A stretch of DNA of 64,000 bases. Source: Streptomyces sp. NBC_00250 (GTDB lineage Bacteria > Actinomycetota > Actinomycetes > Streptomycetales > Streptomycetaceae). Shown one piece after another: positions 35,922 through 44,990 of this stretch; positions within the stretch are counted from its first letter, which is position 1, and the number at the start of each line of letters is the position of its first letter. The DNA is taken from positions 8,232,001 through 8,296,000 of the forward strand of contig NZ_CP108088.1 of NCBI RefSeq assembly GCF_036192275.1, written 5' to 3'. A model generated the notes under the pieces. That model worked only from the letters and a program-made list of their open reading frames with translations. It had not been told where the DNA came from and made no database searches. The position numbers and the translations under genes were made by a program.

Positions 35922-37193
35922 GTGCCGAGGCACCGCCATGTCCTGACTGCGGCCACTACCGCTCTCATTTTCTCCGCCTCGTTGGCAGGCTGCGCCGACA
36001 ACCACGGGAATCAAGTCGTCTTGCGGCTGGTGGCCGCCGACTACGAGGTGGGGGGCCAGTCGGACAGCACCGAGCAGTACTGGGGTGATCTGATCTCCAC
36101 GTTCGAGTCCGCGCATCCCGACATCACGGTCCAGGTGGAGGTCGTGTCCTGGGACTCCATAGACGGCAAGGTCGCCGACATGGTGGAGGCGGGCGAAGCG
36201 CCTGACCTGGCGCAGATCGGGGCGTACGCCGACTACGCCGAACAGGGCGAGCTCTACGCTGCCGACGCATTGCTCTCGATCCCCGTGCAGGCGAACTTCG
36301 TTCGGCCGCTCGCCGAAGCGGGAGAGCAGAGACGAATTCAGTACGGTATGCCGTTCGCGGCCTCGACCAGGCTCCTCTTCTACAACGAGGAGCTGTTCGC
36401 AGAGGCGGGCGTCGGCCGGCCCCCGGCGACCTGGGACGAGCTGAAGGCCGTGGCGCGGCGACTGAGGGACCGTACTGAGGTCCCGTGCCCGATGGCGGTG
36501 CCGCTGGGACCCGAGGAGGCCCAGATGGAGACGATGTCCTGGATGCTGGGGGGCGGAGGCGGTTACACCGGCCTCAACGGGTCCTACACGATCAACTCGA
36601 AGGAGAACATCGAAAGCCTGAACTGGGTGAAGGAGAACCTCGTCGAGGAGGGGCTCACCGGTCCCGTTCCACCGGGGCGGCTCAACCGCAAGGAGGCGTA
36701 CGCGGCGTTCCTGCGCGGCGAGGTGGGCATGGTAAACGGATTTCCCTCCTTGCTGCAGGATGCGCAGAAGGAAGGGATTAAGGTCGGCACGGTAGCTGTG
36801 CCCGGACGGGACGCCAAAGCCCCACGGGCGCCGGCGGCCGTCGACTGGATCATGGCCTTCAAGCGGAACGGGCACCGTGAGGAACTCGGCAAGTTCCTCA
36901 ACTTCGTCTTCAGCGACGAGAACGTGAGGGAGTTCGCAACGCTCAACAACCTGCTGCCCGTCACTGTTTCGGTAACCGAGCAGATGAGGGCAGATGACCG
37001 CAACAAGGACCTGAGGAAGTTTCTGGATGAGCTGCCTGCCTCGGAGCTGCCCCCCGTCGGCAAGACTTCATGGGCGTTGGTGAGCGACAGCGTCAAGCGG
37101 AACCTCGGCAGTGCGATGACGCCCGGTGGCAGTCCAGCCAAGGCACTGGGTCAAATAGCCGATGCCGCGGCAGAGGCCGAACTCGGGCGCTAG
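35922..37193 (+). CDS. CUT1 sugar-binding lipoprotein (second copy)
   Basis: A 423-residue protein from GTG 35922 with GAAGGGG upstream. Lipobox LAGC with Cys24. It is plainly a paralogue of the product of 32701: VVLRLVAADYEVGGQSDSTE, APDLAQIGAYADYAEQGELY, VPLGPEEAQMETMSWMLGGG, FLNFVFSDENVREFATLNNL. Overall similarity is moderate, so the duplication is not recent. A permease pair with two binding proteins usually widens substrate range. It is separated from the permeases by a hairpin, so its expression level may differ. Confidence 0.85.
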   Translation: MPRHRHVLTAATTALIFSASLAGCADNHGNQVVLRLVAADYEVGGQSDSTEQYWGDLISTFESAHPDITVQVEVVSWDSIDGKVADMVEAGEAPDLAQIGAYADYAEQGELYAADALLSIPVQANFVRPLAEAGEQRRIQYGMPFAASTRLLFYNEELFAEAGVGRPPATWDELKAVARRLRDRTEVPCPMAVPLGPEEAQMETMSWMLGGGGGYTGLNGSYTINSKENIESLNWVKENLVEEGLTGPVPPGRLNRKEAYAAFLRGEVGMVNGFPSLLQDAQKEGIKVGTVAVPGRDAKAPRAPAAVDWIMAFKRNGHREELGKFLNFVFSDENVREFATLNNLLPVTVSVTEQMRADDRNKDLRKFLDELPASELPPVGKTSWALVSDSVKRNLGSAMTPGGSPAKALGQIADAAAEAELGR

Positions 37194-37476
37194 GTGGTGG
37201 TCGCCCGATAGCGCCGGCGTAGATCTGCGGTGACCGTCTCACCGAGAACAGGTCCTCGCCCTCCGGAGGTGAGCCGCCGACCGGTGAACGGCTCGCTCAC
37301 CCGACCACGAGGGTAGGCCTGTCATGATCCTGCGACCGCTCGTCGTGGTGGCCTCGGCGGCGAGCGACGGTTGGCGCCCAGAGGGAGCAGGGAGAGGAGT
37401 CGGAACTCCTGTGCAACGAAGTGTGACGCGGGCACGGTCCTACTCGAGGGTCCGCCGCCCGGTCGTCCGTGGACGG

Positions 37477-38682
37477 TCAGAGCATGCCGGCCAGGCGCTG
37501 CTCCGCAGTGTCCAGCGACATACGGATCGCGCCGAGAACCACGCCCTTCTCACGCAGTGCGGAGATACGGAGCTCGACCGGCGTCAGCAGCATCCGCGCC
37601 AGTTCGGTGCGGACGGCGTCGAAGAGCACGTCACCCGCGCCCGACACGCCGCCGCCGACGACCACGCACTCGGGGTCAAGAGCCAGCAGGTGCGTCGCCA
37701 GGCCGCGCGCGAACCGGCGGGCCACGGTTCGCACCACCGAGACGGCCTCCTCGTCGCCGATTGCCGCGGCCTCGAACAGGACGGCCACGTCGCCGCTGGA
37801 GCGGAGGGTCTCGCGCAGTGGCCCGGTGCAGCGTTCCGTGGCCAGTGCCAGGATCGCTCGTGCCCCGACCAGCCGCTCGAAGGGGCCTAGTCCCTCGACG
37901 ACCGGCGCCGGCTCTTCGTCCAAGGGGGTTGCGAGGTCGACGAAACCGAGCTCACCAGCTGCCGAGGACGCGCCACGGTGGGGCTTGCCGTCGATGACGA
38001 TGCCCGACCCTATCCGCTCCCCCCAGTGGACGTAGAGCAGGTTGTCCTCGGCCGGGCCGCGCCAGCGCTCCGCCGCCACGGCCAGGTTGACGTCGTTCTC
38101 GACCAGCACCGGGCAGCCCAGCCAGTCCCGCAGCTCGGCCAGCAGCGGCAGGCCCGCCCAGCCTGGGATGCTCGGTGCGAGCACGACCTCACCGCGTTCG
38201 ACGTCGACCACGCCGGGAGTGCCCACGGTGACCGCCCACAGCGCCGTCGGCTCCAGGCCCGCGTCCGCCGCGACCTCCGCCAGCGCCGTCCGCAGCAGTC
38301 CGGCCGCTTCGGGGCCGGCCACCCCGTACGGGGTGGCCACACGTCGCTCGGCGCACACGGTGCCCGCCAGGTCGGCAAGTGTCACCAGCAGTTTGTGGGG
38401 GCCGAGGTCGATGCCCGCCACGTGTCCGCATTCGGCGCGGAACCGGGCTCGCTGCGCGGGGCGGCCCACACCGTTGTCCTCGGTGACCAGGAACTCCACC
38501 GCTCCGACGTCGGCCAGCGCGGCCAGCGCCCGGGACACCGCGGGTCGGGACAGGCCGGTGGCGGCGACCAGGGCGGCCACCCGTGCGGTCATGCCGTCGG
38601 TGGACCGCAGGGCGTCGAGCACCGCGGTGGCGTTGATGCGCCGCAGCACATGAGGCCCGGTCGCCGTGGGCGCGATCGTCAC
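37477..38682 (-). CDS. ROK-family transcriptional repressor
   Basis: A 401-residue protein from GTG 38682. The N-terminal winged HTH (INATAVLDALRSTDGMTARV, AATGLSRPAVSRALAALADV) is followed by a sugar-kinase-like ROK domain (VAGIDLGPHKLLVTLADLAG, NDVNLAVAAERWRG, SSAAGELGFVDL). The ATP-site motif has Gly-Pro-His in place of Gly-Gly-Thr, and the Cys zinc cluster is absent, so it should not be a kinase. It diverges from the secreted-protein gene at 38912; a perfect inverted repeat in the shared promoter region is its likely operator. Confidence 0.85.
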   Translation of the reverse strand: MTIAPTATGPHVLRRINATAVLDALRSTDGMTARVAALVAATGLSRPAVSRALAALADVGAVEFLVTEDNGVGRPAQRARFRAECGHVAGIDLGPHKLLVTLADLAGTVCAERRVATPYGVAGPEAAGLLRTALAEVAADAGLEPTALWAVTVGTPGVVDVERGEVVLAPSIPGWAGLPLLAELRDWLGCPVLVENDVNLAVAAERWRGPAEDNLLYVHWGERIGSGIVIDGKPHRGASSAAGELGFVDLATPLDEEPAPVVEGLGPFERLVGARAILALATERCTGPLRETLRSSGDVAVLFEAAAIGDEEAVSVVRTVARRFARGLATHLLALDPECVVVGGGVSGAGDVLFDAVRTELARMLLTPVELRISALREKGVVLGAIRMSLDTAEQRLAGML

Positions 38683-38699
38683 TGCTCTTCCCCTACCTC

Positions 38700-38759
38700 T
38701 TGACAGGTGGCCTAGACCACCCCACAGTATGCCCCGCGAGTATCGAACGGTTCGATACT
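38700..38759. promoter_or_regulatory. Promoter with DasR-like (dre) site and ROK operator
   Basis: TTGACA (38700-38705) and CAGTAT (38725-38730) form a promoter reading toward 38912. Between them lies TGGCCTAGACCA (38708-38719), 11 of 12 matches to the core TGGTCTAGACCA of DasR sites as I remember them. Immediately downstream, AGTATCGAA (38739-38747) is mirrored exactly by TTCGATACT (38751-38759), a strong operator candidate for the adjacent ROK repressor. Confidence 0.6.
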
Positions 38760-38911
38760 AATCGCCATCCGTCAGCCTGCCGCTCGGCGACGGTACCGCA
38801 GCCATCCCGCCGGGCTGACCCGGTGAGCCGCACGGGACGGCACCGCGGAGCGCCCGCCCGGGGAATCTCCCGTCGGCATGACGCCGGACTCGCACACATA
38901 CAGGAGCACTC

Positions 38912-40312
38912 ATGAAGCTCACAAGACCTGCTCGGTATCTCACCACGATGGCGGTCGGCGCGATAATGGCAACAACGCTGCAGGTCTCCACTGCCCACGG
39001 CGCCTCGCCCGCGGACCAGGTCAAGGCGATCGACTGGAGCTCGTTCGGCACCTACGCGGGCACCGATGCGATGGGCCAGCGGATGAAGACCATCCTGGCC
39101 AACGAATCCCGCTACCTGATCGGCCCGGCGTACGCGTCCAAGTACACGGCCTACGAGGCCGACGGCTACCTGAACCTGGGTGGGAACGCTGAACAGGCCG
39201 TCCGCCTGCCCGCCATGACCGCGCTCTCGGCCGCCATCGCGCTGAAGCTGGGCGTGTACAACCCGGTCAACCTGAGTGCGGCCAATGCCACTACCCGCGA
39301 CATCAACCTGATCCGTACCGTCGCCGCCCGCCACAAGGCCAACAACACCAACAGCGCCACTGCCTGGGGCTCCGGCTGGCAGACCGCGCTGTGGGCCTAC
39401 TACGACGGCATGGCCGCCTGGCTGATGTGGGACAAGCTCTCGGTCACCGACCGCGACAAGGTCGTGAACATGCTGGTCGCCGAGGCCAACCGGCTCACTA
39501 CGGGCAACGACACCTTCCTGATCGGCACCAGCGGCAAAGAGCTGTACGGCCTCCGCAAGGACGGGACCTCGGCCGAACCCGGCGACAGCAAGGTCGAGGA
39601 AAACCAGTGGAGCGCCGCCCTGCTGGGCCTCACCGCAGCCATGATGCCCAACCACCCTCAGGCCGCCGCCTGGAGCACCCGGCACAAGCAGCTGCTGCTG
39701 TCCGCCACCGCCCGCCCGGCCGACCTGACCAACCCGGCCAGCATCAACGGCATCCAGATGTCCACCTGGCTGAAGGGCACCAACATCAGCGATGAAGGCA
39801 CCGTCACGAACCACGGCCTCCTGCACCCGATCTACATGATCCTGGACCAGGGACTCAACGAGGCCGCCACGGCGGGACTGGCGAAGAAGTGCGCCCCGGT
39901 CGCCGCCCTGCACAACACCAACTACGTCTACGACGCCCTCGTCGACAAGCGCTACCCGACCTCCTCCGGTGGCACCAACACCATCTACCAGCCCGGGTCC
40001 TCCAACATCTTCTACCCGGAAGGCAACGACTGGGGCAGCACCTTCGCCGGCTACTTCGGCGGCTTCGACGCCCTGGTCTCGATGCACGGCCAGGACGGCC
40101 TTGTCGCCACCAAGGCGTCGACCTGGGAGAAGCTGCACAACGACGCGCAGATCGCCCTGCAGGCCCGCTTCACGGACGGCCACACCTACGCCAACGGCAG
40201 CGAGAACAGCTACTTCGGCAAGGAACAGCGCATCGGCGTCATCTACGGCCTCAGCTACCTCAGCCTCTGGCTGAACAAGAACAGCGCCGGGGACAAGGCC
40301 TGTTGGTCCTGA
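38912..40312 (+). CDS. Secreted protein of unknown function, probable polysaccharide-active
   Basis: A 466-residue protein from ATG 38912 behind CAGGAG. The signal peptide is RPARYLTTMAVGAIMATTLQ, ending near AHGA (residue 31). The mature part is rich in aromatic residues and helix-like repeats: YLNLGGNAEQAVRLPAMTAL, TAWGSGWQTALWAYYDGMAA, GLRKDGTSAEPGDSKVEENQ, PEGNDWGSTFAGYFGGFDAL. This suggests an alpha/alpha toroid like many polysaccharide lyases and glycosidases, but I cannot assign a family. Its promoter carries a DasR-like site and a ROK operator, linking it to aminosugar regulation. Confidence 0.72.
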   Translation: MKLTRPARYLTTMAVGAIMATTLQVSTAHGASPADQVKAIDWSSFGTYAGTDAMGQRMKTILANESRYLIGPAYASKYTAYEADGYLNLGGNAEQAVRLPAMTALSAAIALKLGVYNPVNLSAANATTRDINLIRTVAARHKANNTNSATAWGSGWQTALWAYYDGMAAWLMWDKLSVTDRDKVVNMLVAEANRLTTGNDTFLIGTSGKELYGLRKDGTSAEPGDSKVEENQWSAALLGLTAAMMPNHPQAAAWSTRHKQLLLSATARPADLTNPASINGIQMSTWLKGTNISDEGTVTNHGLLHPIYMILDQGLNEAATAGLAKKCAPVAALHNTNYVYDALVDKRYPTSSGGTNTIYQPGSSNIFYPEGNDWGSTFAGYFGGFDALVSMHGQDGLVATKASTWEKLHNDAQIALQARFTDGHTYANGSENSYFGKEQRIGVIYGLSYLSLWLNKNSAGDKACWS

Positions 40313-40759
40313 GACCGGACGTCCTTCGGCCTGAACCGCGAAGTCCGCAGGATTACCCAGTCCCGGTGTTGTAGCCGAACTGATACCCGCAACGGAAGTG
40401 CAGCACCGAAGTCGATTCCGTGAACGGCTGACAGGGGGGCGGGCAGAGGTTCCCTCTCCCGCTCCACCGTCGTCGCCGCAGGGTCGGCCGCCGCCGCGGC
40501 TGTGGGCCGTGCCATCTATGGCCGGTTGGCAGTCGGGGCGGGGTGGCGGAATTTCCCTCGGCGGCTTGGACATGGTCTGCCAGTCGGTCGGTCCCGCAGT
40601 CGTTCTTCGACGGGCGGCCGAGCATCGCCCCAGACGGGTTCGTTGACTCATGAAGGTGGACACGGGTGTCACCGAGCGGGCGGGGCACCACGGTCTACCG
40701 GAAGCCCGGATCCACGAAGAACTCAGCGGGTTCGTGACCACGGACAAGCGTCTCCGTCC
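40313..40759. other. Non-coding stretch
   Basis: No gene supported. Long open frames occur on both strands only because of GC bias. Confidence 0.35.
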
Positions 40760-41060
40760 AGGCCTTCGTGCCCGCGACCAAGACCTCGTGGTCTCGATGG
40801 TCCCGGTCACCGAGAACGAGACCGTGGCGGGGACGTGCACTCCGTTCCCGCGGTGCAGGCGGCGAGGAGGCCGTCGCAGGCATGCCGCACGTCGCCGCCA
40901 GCCCCCGCCCAGCCGCTCTGCCGTACCTCGGTGCCGGCGAGTCAGCGCCGGCGAGCTGTATCACCGGCCGACGCAGGTGATCCCGTCGCGCGCGACCGTC
41001 GCGTAGACCGTGGAAGACCTGGTCGACGCGATCCCGACAGGGCTCACCCATACGCCCCCG
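40760..41060 (-). pseudogene. DUF2264 C-terminal relic
   Basis: The DNA at 40882-40938 aligns over nearly 60 bases with the DUF2264 gene at 15802-15858, sharing the block CTCTGCCGTACCTCGGTGCC and flanking matches such as GCACGTCGCC. Similarity appears to continue more weakly on the left. On the minus strand this encodes LAGADSPAPRYGRAAG, with the intact gene having VTGAEPGTEVRQSGW at the same place in a shifted frame. No full frame survives, so this is the remains of a second DUF2264 gene. Confidence 0.5.
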
Positions 41061-41346
41061 GACGACTGGTCATCGATGGCGAACTGGACGACGCAGGCAA
41101 GGCTCGCCTCGCACCCCTGCGGGTGCGCTCGCCGGACGGCTGACGTTCCAGACCGCGCGCGACCAGGACCCCGCCGCGGTCGGCGACCGGGCGGGGTGCG
41201 TGGGGGCGGCCCTGCTCGCCAGGATCTGCACCGAAGGTGGGCCGGCCGCGGGAGTTCGGGTCGAATTCGCCGTAGGCACCGAGGGGCTTGAGGTCGGGAC
41301 GGTCCATGCCGACCACGGTGGTGCCTACATCCTGACCCTCATGCTG

Positions 41347-42774
41347 TTATGTGGCGGGCGGCATCTCGGAGGCGCGGGAGTCGAGGCCCGTGCGCAGTTT
41401 GACCCAGTCGCCCCGGGTGAAGTCCGGGAAGGCGACCGGGCGTCCGCCGGCGGCGAGGGAGGCGACGCTGAGCGGGATGGGCGCGCACCAGCTCGCCGAG
41501 TCGTAGACGTCGATGTCGGGGACCTGCCCGGTCCGCATCAGCTGGACGGTGCGCCACTGCAAGACGTAGTCCATGCCGCCGTGGCCGCCGTTGTTGGCCG
41601 CGTCGTCGCCGATCTTCTTCCAGAGCCAGTGATCGAACTCTTTGCGGTAGGAGGCGAAGTCCCGCCAGGTGTGGCCGCTGTGGTCGGGCTCGACGTAGAT
41701 GCGCCCGCCGCCGGACGAGATGACACCGGCGTAGTCCTCGAAGATGCCGCGGGTGCCGGCGAGGGTGTTGATCCGGCTGTAGGGGCGGGGGGAGCTGACG
41801 TCGTGCTCGGCGCGTATGACCCGGCCCTGTGCCGTGTCGATCAGACACGTCACGAGGTCGCCGTTGATGTACGTCTCCTTCCACGACGGGTGCGACCGGT
41901 CGACGAACCGGGCGCGGTAGTCGGCGAGGCCCTTGGGCTCCGTGGCGGTGGCGCGCAGCTTCGTCATGCGGTCGCCGCGGTTGATGTCCATGGCGGCGGC
42001 GATGGGACCGAGACCGTGCATCGCGTAGAAGCTGGCGGTGCTGCGCGTGTGCCAGAGCCGGCGCCAGGAGTCGGTGTAGTAGGTGTCGGAGAAGAGCAGG
42101 GCGCGCAGGTCGTGCAGGTAGCCGCCGTGGCCGTTGGTGATGTCGCCGAAGAGGCCTTCGTGGGCCATCTTCAGCATCGCGAGTTCGTTCCGGCCGTAGC
42201 TGCAGTTCTCCGCGAGCATCAGATGTCGACGGGTGCGCTCGCAGGTGTCGACGAGGTCCCACAGTTCGTCGAGTTCGGTGGCGATGGGCAGTTCGACGAT
42301 GACGTGCTTGCCGGCGAGGAGCGCGGCCTTGCCCTGCGGGTAGTGGAACTCCCAGGGCGTGGCGATGTAGACGAGGTCGACGTCGTCGCGTTTCAGCAGT
42401 TCCTCGAACGAGGCGTCGGAGCCACCGAGTTCGGCGGGCCGGGGCTCGCCGTTGGCGACGAGCTGATCGGCGGTCCGCTTGACACGGTCGGGGCGGATGT
42501 CGCACACGGCGGTCACGGTGCATCCGGGTACGGCGGCCTAGCCGAGGCTCATGCCGGCACCACGGTTGCCGAGCCCGATCACTCCGACACGGACCGTGCT
42601 GTACGCGTCATAGCGGACGTTGACCATGGTCTTCTGCCCCGGTCGGCGCCGCGGAGCGGAGGCCGACGGCACTGCGGAGACGGCCGGTGCCGTCGAGCCG
42701 ATGGCCATGGCCGCTCCAGTGGCGACCGCTCCTCCCATGAGCGAACGGCGTGACACGGCAGGGAATTTGGGCAT
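41347..42774 (-). pseudogene. GH109-type alpha-N-acetylgalactosaminidase with an in-frame amber stop
   Basis: From ATG 42774 (GAGGAG upstream) a Tat signal SRRSLMGGAVATGAAMAIG leads into the Rossmann motif VRVGVIGLGNRGAGMSLG. A TAG at 42538-42540 follows. The same frame continues without any shift as AAVPGCTVTAVCDIRPDRVK and the whole remaining enzyme: IATPWEFHYPQGKAALLAGK, NCSYGRNELAMLKMAHEGLF, SFYAMHGLGPIAAAMDINRG. These are the hallmarks of GH109, the NAD-dependent Gfo/Idh-type alpha-N-acetylgalactosaminidases. Homologues as I recall have Trp at the stop position, so a TGG to TAG change explains it. Otherwise the gene (476 codons) looks intact and under constraint, so the mutation is recent, a sequencing error, or read through. 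Confidence 0.82.
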
Positions 42775-42814
42775 GACGCTCCTCGATGCAGACTCGGGCT
42801 CGTTTGCGGCACGA

Positions 42815-42863
42815 CTCTGACGGGGGGCACAGTAGTGTGTCAACACATGCTCAGAAAATGCTC
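42815..42863 (-). promoter_or_regulatory. Promoter and operator-like site of the GH109 gene
   Basis: On the minus strand TTGACA (42843-42838) is followed 17 bases later by TCAGAG (weak -10). Just upstream GAGCATTTTCTGAGCATG (42863-42846) resembles, with one gap, GAGCAATATCAAACATGAAT before GH31 and its partner before agaS. This would place GH109 in the same regulon. Confidence 0.45.
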
Positions 42864-44046
42864 CCTTCGCGTATTCTCAATCAAAGAGGGTGCATGAAAC
42901 GCACGACTGGACACTCTCGCCCCAGCAGGCCGAGGGCACGATCCGCCGGCGGGGGAGTGCCCGGTCAGCGTGAGCGTGCTCTGAGGCCGCGGTCCGCGGA
43001 CCGGGTCGCTGTGGGGTCAGGTCAGCCCGTGTGCCTTGCACAGCCGTACTGCTGACTGCTTCGTGCCGTACGACTGGTACGCGGAGTGCGTAGCGCACGT
43101 CCATGACGCGGGGGAGCGATCCCGTCACTCGGCGCTGCGCTTCATTCCGGTTGGTAGGAGCGGGCGGCAGGGGCTGAGGCGTTGACGGGTGCGCAGAGGA
43201 TGGATCCGGCTGGGCTGGCCAGCTGGTTCAGGGAGACCGCGGCGGTTTGAGTAGTGATTGCTCAGGGACTCAGGACCTCCGGGGCGTTTCCTGGAAGCAC
43301 GGAGCAGGACCCGCCGTACACCGGAGAGGATGTGATCGCGATGACATCTCCGACCAGAGGGCGCCCGTCGGCACCGTCTGGCCTCCTCTGCGTCGTACGT
43401 GTAAGCCGGCTCCGTGGCGGCCATTCGTCAGCCTGAGCACCTGTGGCAATGTTATTGAGAATTGATGGTACGCGTGGGTTCCTGAAGTTTTTGACGATCT
43501 AAGGGGAATGTTGGTGGAGCAGACCATTGACGCCGTCTGGAATTCAGTGCAAACTCTCACCAGTGGTTGCGATGAAATTGCAACCCATCCCGCCCATGGA
43601 ATTGCTTCGGCGAACCTGACGGTATCTGTGCAATGGCCGTCACCTAGGTGATCCGAATGCCGTCCAGATTCGGTGAGTTTCCCCAAGACTCCCTTGCCGA
43701 ACCGGCACAGACTCCGGGTGGGCCGGAGCTGCCTCCCCCTCGTCAGTTTCCGGTCCACCCGGACCCCCTTTGGTCATCCGCTTTGGTCATCCGTGCAGAT
43801 CCGGCAGGCAGTGCGACGCCGACCCAGGGAATCCTGACGGGTCCGAGGAGAGAATTATTTGCGTGGGTCCATGGGTCTGATTTGCGCCGATTTCATGTAC
43901 CGTGCGCGTAGAAGTAGTGCCTGACGTCCGGGCGAGCCCGAATTTGGCATGAAAGCTCGACCAGGTTCTTCAAACCGCATTTCCTTGCGGATCGATGTCG
44001 AGCGGGAGCCCCCGCATCCCCCACTGCGTACCGAGGAGCCGAGGAA
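42864..44046. other. Long stretch without a convincing gene
   Basis: About 1.2 kb. It holds a TGAGTA palindrome (43248-43266, listed separately) and a 13-base direct repeat CTTTGGTCATCCG near 43768-43793. The part 43440-43650 is AT-richer than its surroundings and could contain promoters. The open frames present lack ribosome-binding sites and family resemblance. Confidence 0.35.
43248..43266. promoter_or_regulatory. TGAGTA palindrome, copy 1
   Basis: TGAGTAGTGATTGCTCAGG matches 16 of 19 positions of the copy at 56518. The right arm is imperfect (GCTCA for ACTCA). I find no 30-codon ORF at the expected spacing here, so this copy may control something else or be vestigial. Confidence 0.4.
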
Positions 44047-44445
44047 ATGGGCACACCCCTCAGCAGGTACATCAATCGTGAGAACGGTCCGGTTGCCGCC
44101 TATCTGTGCGCCTCCGCAGGCTGTCAGGTACTTGAGGAGCAACGCCACGAGCTCCGAGAATTCGCATCCGGGCTCGAGCTGCCGGCGCCGGTCTTCTTCG
44201 AAGACGTCATCCGCACGGTCGACGACGAACGCCCTGCCCTCTCGTGCCTGCTCGCGCGCGTGTCCGACGGAATCTTCCGGGTCGTCCTGATCACGGCCGG
44301 CTCTGCGCGGGGCATGGGCGGCGAGGACGCCTACTCGGACCTGCACCTCATGGTGGTGAGCGGCTGCACGGTCACCGAACTGCCGGACGTCGGTGCTCTG
44401 CACCGGGTTCGTAGCGTTTCCAGCGCTCGCTTGAGTGCCGCCTGA
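44047..44445 (+). CDS. Small resolvase-like protein
   Basis: A 132-residue protein from ATG 44047, with GAGGAGCCGAGGAA upstream. It reads LSRYINRENGPVAAYLCASA, EEQRHELREFASGLELPAPV, FFEDVIRTVDDERPALSCLL and FRVVLITAGSARGMGGEDAY. The EQRHELREFA and DDERPALxxLL pieces resemble the N-terminal catalytic fold of serine recombinases, but the catalytic Ser/Arg set is not evident and there is no DNA-binding domain. It may be a domesticated, non-catalytic relative. It sits close to the repeated palindrome/HTH module. Confidence 0.6.
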   Translation: MGTPLSRYINRENGPVAAYLCASAGCQVLEEQRHELREFASGLELPAPVFFEDVIRTVDDERPALSCLLARVSDGIFRVVLITAGSARGMGGEDAYSDLHLMVVSGCTVTELPDVGALHRVRSVSSARLSAA

Positions 44446-44793
44446 CCCCGCTCGGCGGGCTCGATGCTCCCGACCGCCCAGCCTGCTTGAGTGCAGAGCC
44501 GTGGGGCGGCCGCCGGCCGCCGGCGGCGACGATCCCAGCTGGCCGCTCCAAGCCGCCTTGTCGATCCAGCACGCCCGCGGACTACGCAGACGGACCCCGG
44601 CATTGTGAGCCGGGAACCAAGCCGGGGACTGGGCGCGCCGGTCTCGCACGGCGAGCCGGGCGACGCCTGCAAGGTCGCGCATCCGCGTACACCGCATTCC
44701 CGCCTGTGCACGGCTTCCAGGGCCCCACCTGCCCGCTACCGACCCCCGCCCGCAGCAGCTCCGGAGTGTGACCCCACGGCTGTGCCGGGTGAC

Positions 44794-44812
44794 TGAGTAC
44801 CGCTTACTCAGG
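44794..44812. promoter_or_regulatory. TGAGTA palindrome, copy 2
   Basis: TGAGTACCGCTTACTCAGG: arms TGAGTA and TACTCA separated by five bases. It lies 59 bases before the 30-codon ORF at 44871. The matching copy at 56518 is 61 bases before the homologous ORF. Confidence 0.6.
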
Positions 44813-44870
44813 TGGGAAGAATTGTCCCTTTCGACCATGGAAGTCCAAGCAACCTCAGGTGGTGGTTTCC

Positions 44871-44963
44871 ATGCGTCAGGTACTGCAGCGTCGAGTTCAG
44901 CGTCCGGTTCCGCGGCCTCCACAGGATCTGCGGACGCCGTCCGGCAAGCCCATGCCCTACTGA
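44871..44963 (+). CDS. 30-aa Arg/Pro-rich small ORF (copy A)
   Basis: ATG 44871, preceded by CAGGTGGTGG, opens exactly 30 codons: MRQVLQRRVQRPVPRP..DLRTPSG... The ORF at 56597 has the same length and about 16 identical residues (MRQ, RRV, P-P-PP, LRTP, G). Conservation of length and of amino-acid pattern between two diverged copies argues that it is translated. Basic and proline-rich, without a signal peptide. Function unknown; a leader peptide or a short regulatory protein are both possible. It stops 27 bases before the start of the HTH relic. Confidence 0.5.
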   Translation: MRQVLQRRVQRPVPRPPQDLRTPSGKPMPY

Positions 44964-44990
44964 AGGCCGGTGACGTCGTGAAGGACAACC

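Noticed and set aside
38693..40840. 715-codon minus-strand frame
   Set aside because: Antisense to the secreted protein at 38912, which has a signal peptide and ribosome-binding site.
41200..42753. 517-codon plus-strand frame
   Set aside because: Antisense to the GH109 gene. It is open only because the true gene lies on the other strand.
43268..43450. A third 30-codon peptide after the palindrome at 43248
   Set aside because: I looked for MRQ..RRV..LRTP-like sequence at the expected distance in all plus frames and found none.
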